A DNA stretch of 36,149 bases from the NCBI GenBank assembly GCA_015491245.1, contig WFWH01000047.1, positions 1 to 36,149 on the forward strand, read 5' to 3'. Made by a program: the position numbers and the translations under genes. The notes under the pieces were generated by a model. It saw only the letters and a program-made list of their open reading frames with translations. It was not told the DNA's origin and did not search any database. Numbering within the stretch: the stretch's first letter is position 1; each line of letters starts with the position of its first letter. Positions 1-6,306 of the stretch are shown here, piece by piece. The stretch is from Patescibacteria group bacterium. Lineage in GTDB: Bacteria > Patescibacteriota > Minisyncoccia > Phycocordibacterales > UBA12088.

Positions 1-1
1 A

Positions 2-130
2 GCACTTGATATTTACCTCAACAGCGAACCTGCGCGAATACTGGGAGATGTATCTACTGATAAAAAGTATATATTGTCAGTATATGCTGACTACCAAAAA
101 GATTTCAAAAAAGAAACGGCGGGTTCATAA
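2..130 (+). CDS. C-terminal end of an unidentified protein (partial)
   Basis: An open frame enters from the left edge of the window and stops at TAA 128-130, leaving about 42 residues. The visible part is acidic and mixed in composition (it reads ALDIYLNSEPARILGDVSTD at its start) and looks more protein-like than the other two frames. The stop codon lies in the loop of a strong hairpin that would act as the terminator, an arrangement that supports a real gene end. No family can be named from so short a piece. Frame 3 is also open up to 146 but its translation is less convincing. Confidence 0.4.
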   Translation, partial: ALDIYLNSEPARILGDVSTDKKYILSVYADYQKDFKKETAGS

Positions 131-146
131 ACCCGCCGTTTATTAA
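114..146 (+). terminator. Intrinsic terminator hairpin
   Basis: A 12-base perfect stem (114-125 with 130-141) encloses the four-base loop CATA and is followed by TTTATT. It closes the partial gene at the window edge, whose stop codon sits in the loop and right arm. The IS30 remnant begins immediately after it, so the terminator also marks the border of the insertion. Confidence 0.6.
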
Positions 147-871
147 CGGCGAACACCGCTGGTCACCTGAACAGATCAGTGGCCGCCTGCGGCGCGACGG
201 CCGCCTGCCGTATGTTTCGGCGGTGAGTGTCTATGCTTTCATGAAAAGAGCACGTCCTGATTTGCGCGTATATCTGCGGCACCACCGACACCGCAAACGG
301 CACGGGACGGCGCGCAAGCACGCCTTGAAACGCATGATCACTGCACGTCTGCGCATGGTGGCACAACGGGCGCGCTTCGGCAACTGGGAGGGCGACACCA
401 TAGCCGGTAAAGAGAAGACTGAACGAATCCTTGCGTATGTTGCGCGCAAGAGCGGATTCCTCATTGCCGCGCGTACCCGGGCAGACAGCAATACGGTGCG
501 CCGCCTGACCGCACGGTGTATGGCGTTCGTGCCGTGCAAAACCATTACCTACGACAACGGCAGTGAGTTCGCGGCATTCTCCTGCATCGAGCGTGATACG
601 AAGGCGCGCGTGTACTTCGCCCATCCGGGCAAGCCGCACCAACGGGGCACGAATGAGAACACCAACGGCCTTCTGCGGCAATTCTTCCCTAAGGGCAATT
701 CGTTTGCTACGCTGACGCCAAGAGAAGTGCGTGAGGCCCGTAGTAATGATTAATAACCGGCCTCGGAAACGACTCGGCTATCGTACGCCACTGGAGGTGT
801 TGTGTGCGACGGCGGTGCGTTGCGGTTGGGGGTTTAATGTACGTATTATATTTATAGAAGCGAACAAGTAG
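145..871 (+). pseudogene. IS30-family transposase remnant, 5'-truncated and frameshifted
   Basis: This is the C-terminal two thirds of an IS30-type DDE transposase. The frame opens with HRWSPEQISGRL (about 154-190), the usual sequence just after the helix-turn-helix part, which is missing. The integrase core follows with all three acidic residues in their normal motifs: GNWEGDTI (first D), TYDNGSEF (second D) and RGTNENTNG (E). The reading frame then breaks near 737-739, where CCC replaces an expected CC. Frame 223-753 stops at 751-753, but the next frame carries the conserved IS30 ending INNRPRKRLGYRTPLEV (about 749-800) and runs to TAG 869-871. One extra base explains the break. With no N-terminal DNA-binding part, a frameshift and no visible terminal inverted repeats, the element is probably dead, although the catalytic triad is intact. 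Confidence 0.88.
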
Positions 872-895
872 TACCATTCAAGAAAGGAGAATCTT

Positions 896-1360
896 ATGCA
901 ATCAAATATCGACCACAATCTCATCCGGCGGCTACTCGCCGAAAGCCAGAAGGACGGCGTACAGAAACTGGTCGTGGGTGCAGTGATTCGCAGAGACAAT
1001 AAGTTTCTGCTCCTTGAGCGGGTTCCATCTGATTTTATGGGCGGACTCGTTGAGCTTCCAAGCGGCGCTGTGGACGCGGGAGAAGACTTACTTACGGCGC
1101 TTGCGCGGGAAACAAAAGAGGAAACTGGACTCGCAATTACTTCAGTTCTCACGTATCTTGGCTCATTCGACTACACTTCAGGTTCTGGCAAGAAGACGAG
1201 GCAATTCAACTTCCTCGTCGAAGTCGTGCCAGGAGAAGTCAAACTCAGCTCTGCTGAACACCAAGCGTATCACTTCGTTGCACCAACCAATGAAGCGTTT
1301 ACAACGCTTAACATCTCGGATGCGGTTAAGGAGGTTCTCAAAACCGCACAGCAACAGTGA
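896..1360 (+). CDS. NUDIX hydrolase
   Basis: A 154-residue NUDIX-fold pyrophosphohydrolase that should cleave a nucleoside diphosphate linked to another moiety in the cytoplasm. The complete NUDIX box is at residues 57-79: G57, E63 seven residues into it, then RETKEETG at 71-78, giving the Mg-binding REXXEE core. A beta strand (KLVVGAVIRRDNKFLLLER, residues 24-42) precedes it in the normal place. The ATG at 896 is chosen because AAGGAG lies at a good distance upstream (about 883-890). An intrinsic terminator follows directly, so it is a single-gene unit. It sits between an IS30 remnant and the inverted-leader block, so it is probably part of the accessory DNA. The substrate cannot be read from the sequence. 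Confidence 0.9.
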   Translation: MQSNIDHNLIRRLLAESQKDGVQKLVVGAVIRRDNKFLLLERVPSDFMGGLVELPSGAVDAGEDLLTALARETKEETGLAITSVLTYLGSFDYTSGSGKKTRQFNFLVEVVPGEVKLSSAEHQAYHFVAPTNEAFTTLNISDAVKEVLKTAQQQ

Positions 1361-1385
1361 TGACGGCGTTCAAAACGGACATCCA

Positions 1386-1420
1386 CAGCCCCAGCGGAGA
1401 ATACTCCTGGGGCTTTTTTT
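1386..1420 (+). terminator. Intrinsic terminator of the NUDIX gene
   Basis: AGCCCCAG (1387-1394) pairs with CTGGGGCT (1407-1414) and runs straight into seven T residues. This is a textbook factor-independent terminator 26 bases after the stop codon. Confidence 0.85.
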
Positions 1421-1766
1421 GATCATATCTAAAAATTTTGCGTCGTCTTTTGGCAGGCGGGCAAAAAGAAAAGGGAGTGTGGGGAAAAATGAATTTTTGC
1501 CCGCCTACTTCCGCGCCGAAGGCGCGGTGAGGGTGGGAGCGGCTCCGTCCCGACGATAGTCGGGGACAAAATCCGCAAAATTTTCCACCTTAATTGAAAA
1601 ATTTTTGCGGGCGCCTTAAAAGAAAAAGAAGGAAAATTTTTGCGTATTTTAGGGATCGGCGAGAGCCGAGCCGCTGGAGCCGCGGGGTGGGATATGCCGC
1701 GAGCGAAGCGAGCGGCAACCTTCCTTTGTTCAGGAATTTTTGATAAAATGAGTTCGAACGGAACGG
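1421..1766. other. Non-coding stretch packed with stem-loops
   Basis: I find no convincing gene here. The stretch alternates A/T-rich runs with GC palindromes: GGCGGGCAAAAA (1456-1467) pairs perfectly with 1494-1505; CCGCGCC/GGCGCGG (1511-1527); CCCGAC/GTCGGG (1549-1564); and GCCGC/GCGGC around a GAGCGAAGCGA core (1696-1716). AAAATTTTTG-like blocks recur several times. A minus-strand open frame across it has the odd composition expected of such DNA and is not called. It may be a repeat family or decayed mobile-element end. Confidence 0.55.
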
Positions 1767-1772
1767 TATAAT
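1767..1772 (+). promoter_or_regulatory. -10 box (TATAAT) ahead of the nrdJ leader
   Basis: A perfect TATAAT lies about 10 bases before the palindrome that opens the long leader of the ribonucleotide reductase gene. No good -35 hexamer is visible at 17 bases. A start near 1779 would place a strong 5' hairpin at the very end of the transcript and give a leader of roughly 285 bases. Confidence 0.55.
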
Positions 1773-1786
1773 TGCACCGATATACC

Positions 1787-2066
1787 CCCCACACCATAGG
1801 TGCGGGGGGTATTCGTGCCTTTGTTCAACCACGCTCGAACTTTTTAAGGAAAGGGGCTCTTTGCTCGGTCCTTCACTTAATTCTTCCGGTGGCAGGACTG
1901 CCAACGCTCGGACGGCGCGGGCATTCTCTTCCACACCCTTCCTTTCTGTGTCGTTTTCACTCAATCATTGCGCGGATGAGAGAGTCGTGTGTGTATCCAG
2001 CGAAAAACTCACCGTGAGTTTTTCCGAAACAGCACATTCACAACCGAAAGAAGGGAGAACAAGATG
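1787..2066 (+). repeat. Long inverted repeat, left copy: 280-base gene leader
   Basis: This stretch recurs in reverse complement at 5510-5790. Direct alignment shows one substitution (1925 C against A), one 4-base insertion in the right copy (near 1990), and a different length of the G run near 1803-1808. Identity runs through the ribosome binding site and stops exactly after the ATG (2064-2066), after which the two genes differ. The left end is an almost perfect 31-base palindrome centred near 1796. A second palindrome (2002-2024) lies about 40 bases before the start codon. The copies face each other and drive convergent genes. Short open frames exist on both strands of the repeat but are not called. 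Confidence 0.9.
2002..2024 (+). promoter_or_regulatory. Attenuator-like hairpin in the nrdJ leader
   Basis: GAAAAACTCAC (2002-2012) and GTGAGTTTTTC (2014-2024) are perfect complements around one base. In RNA this is a short stem followed by a U tract, the form of a factor-independent terminator that works on either strand. It sits 40 bases before the start codon, where a terminator would be sensible only as a conditional attenuator. The same element is conserved in the right copy. Confidence 0.5.
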
Positions 2067-3782
2067 AAGCCGTATAAATCATCTTTCTCTCCGAATAATT
2101 TCGTGAGGGAAGAGATCTTGAAGAAAGGCCGCATCGCTGCAAGAGACGAGGCTCCAACAGAAATGATCGAGCGAGTTGTCTCCGTGTTGTATTCCGCTGT
2201 ACGAGCATTCTCCGGTATTGCTGGTGTAAAACAGTTTGCTGAATCGATCGGTCGGCTGATGGATGAACGGAAGATTGTATTTAGCACTCCCGTCATGACA
2301 AACGCAGGGCGCACTGAATTCCACCGACCGCTTTCCGCTTGTACTGTCCCGCCAATCTCCCTACGTGGCGATTTATCAAAAGTCCGCAAGGTAATTGACG
2401 CATACCACCGAGAGGCAATCGGTACCGGCTTTAATCTCGACGAAATAGATGATCCAGTGTCTACGCTTCTATTTCTGAACGAGATTGCTGTAAAGGGAGC
2501 AGATTCTGGTAAGGAAGATCGACCAGTCGGAAACATAGGTATCCTTAGTATTGACCATCCCCGCATCGTGGAATTCATCGCAAGCAAACAGATGCGGCGG
2601 GATATGCTGTGGAAGTTCAACATCTCAGTCAACACGCCAGAATCTTTCTGGCTTGCAGTGGAGAACGACACTCGGTGGACGCTACGTAATGGAGATGTGG
2701 TGTACGCACGTGAATTATTTCAGCTCATGGCGCAATCTGCGCACACCTGCGCTGATCCGGGCATTGTTTTCATGGAGCGGATTAGTCGCGACAATCCGGT
2801 GCCTGCCGGAGGAGTGTATTACGGTATCGCTCCCTGTGCAGAGGTTGGGCTGGTGCCCGGCGAGACTTGCCAATTCGGCTACATTAACATCGGTGCCTTT
2901 TGTCACAACAAGAGCATCGACCTTGACGGCATTAAGCAGGCAACCGAGTCGATGGTGCGTGCGCTCGACAACTGCCTCGAAATAAGCATCGGCGCATTTT
3001 CGGTGCGTATCAGTGCGGAAGTTGTGGTAGGGCGTCGAAAAATCGGTGTTGGCGTATGCGGATTAGCTGATGCACTCATCAGGCTTGGCATTCCGTATGC
3101 GTCGGATCGGGGCCGTGAATTTGCGAGAGACGTAGTGGCGTTCATAAACTACCACTCAAAGCTCACTTCTCATGTTCTCGCTAAAGAGCGCGGGTCGTTC
3201 GGCGCAATGAGTGCACTGTTTGGGTGCAAGTACACCGAGGAGCCGGATTTTCTGAGTGTAAAATACGGAAACGTTAATACGCAATGGGTATCCGCTCTGG
3301 AGTGGAAAAAACTTGGATCACTCATTAAGTCTTCCAGGTTGCTCCGCAACAGCAGCACAACCGCGCTTCCTCCTACAGGAAGAAGTGCGCTGGTGATAGA
3401 CGCCTCAACGGGCGTGGAGCCGATTTTTTCGATCATCCACCCCGACAAGATGTCGCTGTTGCCAGTCGTCAAAGAAATCCTCGGTACCGACGAAGAACAG
3501 GAGCAAGCCATCTTCGAGAAGGGTAGACTCGATGATTCTTGCGACGAAGAAATGAGAATACTGCTCCGCACGAGTACTGAAATCCATCCGAATGACCACA
3601 TGCTTATGGTCGCGGCTCTTCAGTTGGTTGTTGATGAGTCCGTCTCGAAAACCATCAATCTACCGCAAGATGCAACGGTTGAGCTAGTAGAGCACATTTA
3701 CAAACAGGCATACTCCTTAAATCTCAAGGGCGTGACCATGTATCGGGATGGATCATCTCGATTCCAGCCCAGAAAACTGTAA
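2064..3782 (+). CDS. nrdJ: Class II (B12-dependent) ribonucleotide reductase-like protein, short form
   Basis: A 572-residue homologue of the adenosylcobalamin-dependent ribonucleotide reductase, which makes deoxyribonucleotides. Landmarks in order: LSACTVPP with the first redox cysteine C93; GTGFNLDEI (120-128); GNIGILSIDHPRIVEFI (157-172); FNISVNTPESF (185-195); DPGIVFMERISRDNP (231-245); the active-site stretch APCAE with thiyl cysteine C258 and E260; ETCQFG with the second redox cysteine C269; RKIGVGVCGLAD; and the C-terminal KTINLP and YRDGSSR motifs. The family usually has Asn two residues before the thiyl Cys; here it is Ala256. The protein is shorter than typical NrdJ and lacks a C-terminal cysteine tail. 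ATG 2064 is chosen for the GAAGGGAG site just upstream and because homology starts there. It has a long repeated leader and its own terminator. Confidence 0.85.
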   Translation: MKPYKSSFSPNNFVREEILKKGRIAARDEAPTEMIERVVSVLYSAVRAFSGIAGVKQFAESIGRLMDERKIVFSTPVMTNAGRTEFHRPLSACTVPPISLRGDLSKVRKVIDAYHREAIGTGFNLDEIDDPVSTLLFLNEIAVKGADSGKEDRPVGNIGILSIDHPRIVEFIASKQMRRDMLWKFNISVNTPESFWLAVENDTRWTLRNGDVVYARELFQLMAQSAHTCADPGIVFMERISRDNPVPAGGVYYGIAPCAEVGLVPGETCQFGYINIGAFCHNKSIDLDGIKQATESMVRALDNCLEISIGAFSVRISAEVVVGRRKIGVGVCGLADALIRLGIPYASDRGREFARDVVAFINYHSKLTSHVLAKERGSFGAMSALFGCKYTEEPDFLSVKYGNVNTQWVSALEWKKLGSLIKSSRLLRNSSTTALPPTGRSALVIDASTGVEPIFSIIHPDKMSLLPVVKEILGTDEEQEQAIFEKGRLDDSCDEEMRILLRTSTEIHPNDHMLMVAALQLVVDESVSKTINLPQDATVELVEHIYKQAYSLNLKGVTMYRDGSSRFQPRKL

Positions 3783-3785
3783 CTC

Positions 3786-3823
3786 ATCCCTCGCGCGGAG
3801 CCAATCTGCGTGAGGGATTTTTT
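3786..3823 (+). terminator. Intrinsic terminator of nrdJ
   Basis: ATCCCTCGCGC (3786-3796) pairs with 3808-3818 with a single G-U wobble and is followed by seven T residues. The end of the T run overlaps the stop codon of the convergent CYTH gene. Confidence 0.85.
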
Positions 3824-4434
3824 TATATGGCGATTTTTTGCTTAAACGCGCGCTCTTTCATGATGATGTTCGTAATGCTTTTAGGCACGATACTTGCATC
3901 ATTTATCCCACATTTGTGCAAAAAATTCTTAATTTTTAGTTTTGCATCAATCGCTTCTCCGTTACTAGAACACATAACCTCAACTTCCACCGCGCCACCA
4001 AAGTCCACAATATCCTCAACGGAGATCTCCATGTTATCCAATATATATACAGACCTCTCTTTCTCTAATTTAAAAAAAGGCTTAAACTCTGTCGCATTAA
4101 AAATGCGACCCGCCTCCGAAAAGTCGCTCACCTCAACTTCATGTTCTTCCCATGCGTTATGGTCGCCACGGTTCATGATAGTTTTTGTATTGATGGTAAA
4201 TTTCTCTTTATCAGTTCCCCTCCTTAATTTGCGCAAGCGAAGACTGTATGAGCCTACTTCGTCCATTTCAACATCCTCGACTTTTTTTGCCATTTTTTTA
4301 CAAAAATAAATATCACATATATGCAGTGAAGATGTTGATTTGGCTCCAAGTTTTTTAATAAGATTCTTAAAACCTTTGATATCATCAAGACGGGCTCGGA
4401 TTTCAACCTCTATGTTTTTAGATCCATTAACCAT
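3823..4434 (-). CDS. CYTH-domain protein (triphosphate-tunnel family)
   Basis: A 203-residue protein of the CYTH family (class IV adenylate cyclases, thiamine triphosphatases, inorganic triphosphatases). The N-terminal signature is present as E9-V-E11-I-R13, a variant of ExExK with Arg in the last position. Alternating charged strands typical of the tunnel fold follow: SYSLRLRKL, EKFTINTKT, WEEHEVEVSDF, LEKERSVYIL and ISVEDIVDFGGAVEVEV. It should act on a triphosphate in the cytoplasm; the substrate cannot be predicted. Local GC is clearly lower than in the genes to the right, consistent with acquired DNA. A perfect TATAAT lies six bases upstream of the ATG and there is no ribosome binding site, so the message is probably leaderless. 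It is convergent with nrdJ and downstream of the kinase and GreA-like genes. Confidence 0.75.
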   Translation of the reverse strand: MVNGSKNIEVEIRARLDDIKGFKNLIKKLGAKSTSSLHICDIYFCKKMAKKVEDVEMDEVGSYSLRLRKLRRGTDKEKFTINTKTIMNRGDHNAWEEHEVEVSDFSEAGRIFNATEFKPFFKLEKERSVYILDNMEISVEDIVDFGGAVEVEVMCSSNGEAIDAKLKIKNFLHKCGINDASIVPKSITNIIMKERAFKQKIAI

Positions 4435-4440
4435 AGTGGC

Positions 4441-4446
4441 ATTATA
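4441..4446 (-). promoter_or_regulatory. -10 box giving a leaderless CYTH mRNA
   Basis: TATAAT on the minus strand is separated from the ATG by the six bases GCCACT, which puts the expected transcription start at the A of the start codon. No clear -35 hexamer is seen. Confidence 0.65.
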
Positions 4447-4460
4447 CCAGGCTCCCGCTG

Positions 4461-4481
4461 AAAAGCGATCGGTTGATCGCT
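4461..4481 (-). terminator. Terminator of the greA-like/kinase operon
   Basis: A perfect 7-base stem AGCGATC/GATCGCT (4464-4481) with a 4-base loop is followed on the minus strand by TTTTC. It lies 8 bases after the kinase stop codon and just upstream of the CYTH -10 box. Confidence 0.6.
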
Positions 4482-4488
4482 CCCATTG

Positions 4489-5037
4489 TTAGATTTTGAG
4501 TGCGGAAGTTACGATGTCTGCACACTGATTAGGAGAGAAACGTTGCGTGTCAACGACAATGAACGGAATATTAAACTCCAGAGCGTTTTGATAAAATGCT
4601 ATGGCAATCTCCCGCTGTTTGTCGAGAACGCGACGGTCTCCCACCGACATGCCTCGGTGCAACATTCTCTCAATTTGTACCTCATGGTTGAGAGCGAGAA
4701 TGACCGTAAGGTCCGGCTGTACCACAAATGCGAAGTCTTCCCTTGATATGGCCACACCCATCACTTGGTGATAAGTGTAAGTGGTAAGCCAATACCTGTC
4801 GGAAACGACCTTGCCGCCGTTTCGGAGCATGGTAACAATTTCATCGTGGGCATCATAGATGCCGTCGCGATAAAACCGGTAGTGCTCTTCAGCGGGCGCG
4901 TTCTTATCCACCCGATCCCTTATCTGGAGATACTTCTTTGGAGGGGTAGCATATGCCGTAGCCCCCAACCGTTCCGCGAGAACTGCGCACAATGTTGTTT
5001 TGCCGCAGCCATCAGCACCTTCAAGAGCTACCAGCAT
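4489..5037 (-). CDS. Thymidylate-kinase-like nucleotide kinase
   Basis: A 182-residue P-loop kinase of the dTMP kinase/deoxynucleoside kinase type. The Walker A motif is GADGCGKT at residues 7-14 in EGADGCGKTTL, the form seen in thymidylate kinases. D80-R81-Y82 in VSDRYWLTTYTYHQ is the DR(Y/F/W) motif that contacts the phosphate donor and acceptor. It probably phosphorylates a deoxynucleoside monophosphate, which suits its place beside a ribonucleotide reductase, but the exact substrate is inferred. ATG 5037 is chosen over longer frames because GGAGGAG precedes it at the right spacing and the P-loop protein starts there. The start overlaps the end of the GreA-like gene by 17 bases, so the two are co-transcribed and probably translationally coupled. 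Confidence 0.75.
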   Translation of the reverse strand: MLVALEGADGCGKTTLCAVLAERLGATAYATPPKKYLQIRDRVDKNAPAEEHYRFYRDGIYDAHDEIVTMLRNGGKVVSDRYWLTTYTYHQVMGVAISREDFAFVVQPDLTVILALNHEVQIERMLHRGMSVGDRRVLDKQREIAIAFYQNALEFNIPFIVVDTQRFSPNQCADIVTSALKI

Positions 5038-5512
5038 CTTCTCCTCCTCCCGTAATCTCCAGGATCTCGATCTCGGTCTGGCGTCCAGCGATTGTTCCGA
5101 CAACGACTTCTCCCTTCTGCTTGCCCATGACAAGCGAAGCGAGCGGGGTATTGTAGGCGAGCATGTTGTTGTCGGGATCAGATTCACCGAAACCGACGAT
5201 CTCCCACGTCATTTCCTCTCCGTCGCGGATGATTCTGACGCGAGTACCGATGGTCACCTTGTCGAAACTTGACGGCACCTCAACCAAGGTTGCGTTATTC
5301 AATGCTTGGCGCGCGTCGGAGAGCCGACGATCCATTCCTCTGATGTCGATGACCAAAAGTTCATACGAAGCATTGTCGTGCCACTGATCTCCTCCGACTT
5401 CCGCCACATGAGCGGTTTGAGCTTGGAGGTCCTGCAATTTTTTCTCCAGCTCCTCCACCTCTTTGAGCAACTTATTGATGCCGCGTCGAGTGAAATAAAA
5501 CTTGCCGCTCAT
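5021..5512 (-). CDS. GreA/GreB-family transcription factor
   Basis: A 163-residue member of the GreA/GreB family, the usual length. The N-terminal half is a long coiled coil (roughly residues 10-75, rich in Glu, Leu and Lys, starting FTRRGINKLLKEVEELEKKL). The C-terminal FKBP-like domain contains ESDPDNNMLAYNTPLASLVM (about 113-132), matching the family pattern of E-D followed by SP-hG-hG. It would bind the RNA polymerase secondary channel and stimulate transcript cleavage; DNHASYEL-like acidic residues at the coil tip (WHDNASYELL) fit a cleavage role. ATG 5512 is chosen because the repeat-encoded ribosome binding site GAAGGGAG precedes it. It is the first gene behind the right copy of the 280-base leader and overlaps the kinase gene. 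It may be an accessory paralogue. Confidence 0.8.
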   Translation of the reverse strand: MSGKFYFTRRGINKLLKEVEELEKKLQDLQAQTAHVAEVGGDQWHDNASYELLVIDIRGMDRRLSDARQALNNATLVEVPSSFDKVTIGTRVRIIRDGEEMTWEIVGFGESDPDNNMLAYNTPLASLVMGKQKGEVVVGTIAGRQTEIEILEITGGGEDAGSS

Positions 5513-5790
5513 CTTGTTCTCCCTTCTTTCGGTTGTGAATGTGCTGTTTCGGAAAAACTCACGGTGAGTTTTTCGCTGGATACACTCAAACACGACTCTC
5601 TCATCCGCGCAATGATTGAGTGAAAACGACACAGAAAGGAAGGGTGTGGAAGATAATGCCCGCGCCGTCCGAGCGTTGGCAGTCCTGCCACCGGAAGAAT
5701 TAAGTGAAGGACCGAGCAAAGAGCCCCTTTCCTTAAAAAGTTCGAGCGTGGTTGAACAAAGGCACGAATACCCCCCCCGCACCTATGGTG
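5510..5790 (-). repeat. Long inverted repeat, right copy: 280-base gene leader
   Basis: Reverse-complement copy of 1787-2066, reading toward the GreA-like gene. It differs by one substitution, a 4-base insertion and a longer G run (eight rather than six) in the terminal palindrome. Identity ends at the start codon (5510-5512). Upstream of the palindrome the two copies diverge at once, so the right copy does not share the TATAAT of the left copy; no clear promoter for it is visible in 5796-5867. Confidence 0.9.
5552..5574 (-). promoter_or_regulatory. Attenuator-like hairpin in the greA-like leader
   Basis: The same 11+1+11 perfect palindrome as at 2002-2024, with only its central base read from the other strand. 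Its conservation at an identical distance from the start codon supports a role in expression, such as conditional termination. Confidence 0.5.
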
Positions 5791-5867
5791 TGGGGTTTGA
5801 ACATAGACGAGATACTAGATACTAAAGTGTACACAGCAGTGCGTATCTTCCCCGCCGATGGGTAGCT

Positions 5868-6305
5868 TCACCCCTTTGCAAACCCTTTCATTCTGTAAAT
5901 CAAAAAGGCCATAAGCGCCACCGACGCCACCAGAAACACCCAGCTTATTCTGCTGAGATAGACACTGACGCCGAGGGGCAAGAAAAATGCCAAGACCGGA
6001 ATGCACGCGGGGCAGGCGCCCAACAACACACCGCCCAGCATCCCCGCCGTACCGGCTTTTGCGGTGACCCTGCAGGTAGCGCACACTTTTTTGTGATACA
6101 CATATATGCCGACATACAGGCCCGCAAGGGCGGTGAGCAGCGCATACAGGATGTTTTGCGGCGTGTAGTAATAGAAAAACTGAAGCCAATTATAGACGCC
6201 TTTCAGCGGCACCGAAGGCCACAAAAACACAGCAGCCATCGTTGCCGCCGCCGAAAGTGCGGGCCAAGGGTAGCGCCATAGCTTTATCACGAGAACGTCT
6301 CTCAT
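5868..6305 (-). CDS. Small membrane protein with two CxxC motifs, last gene of the merA-like operon
   Basis: A 145-residue protein with about four membrane helices (roughly residues 14-32, 50-70, 86-110 and 119-137). Two cysteine pairs stand out: C75-A-T-C78 in the loop after the second helix, and C98-P-A-C101 inside the third helix, next to a Gly-rich run. Such pairs occur in membrane thiol carriers (CcdA/DsbD type) and in mercury carriers (MerT type), but I cannot assign it to either. Its start lies one base after the TAA of the thioredoxin gene, so translation is coupled. Given the neighbours, it probably passes electrons or a thiol-bound metal across the membrane. That role is inference; the operon placement and cysteines are seen. 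Confidence 0.75.
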   Translation of the reverse strand: MRDVLVIKLWRYPWPALSAAATMAAVFLWPSVPLKGVYNWLQFFYYYTPQNILYALLTALAGLYVGIYVYHKKVCATCRVTAKAGTAGMLGGVLLGACPACIPVLAFFLPLGVSVYLSRISWVFLVASVALMAFLIYRMKGFAKG

Positions 6306-6306
6306 C

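Noticed and set aside
1429-1797. A 122-codon minus-strand frame over the stem-loop cluster
   Set aside because: Its sequence follows the palindromes and A/T runs, has no ribosome site and no conserved features.
1840-2066. Cobalamin riboswitch ahead of the B12-dependent reductase
   Set aside because: The TGGCAGGACTGCCA segment superficially recalls a B12 box, but the conserved box and the core junction sequences are not present.
1861-2067. Open frames inside the 280-base leader, on both strands, also present in the right copy
   Set aside because: The two copies differ by a 4-base indel that changes the forward frame, there is no ribosome binding site, and the predicted peptides are Ser/Arg-rich with no recognisable features. 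The antisense frame is retained in both copies but has no start signal.
5740-5825. tRNA-like fold at the edge of the right leader copy (GTTC...GAAC arm)
   Set aside because: A D-arm-like stem can be drawn, but no anticodon stem or acceptor stem closes.
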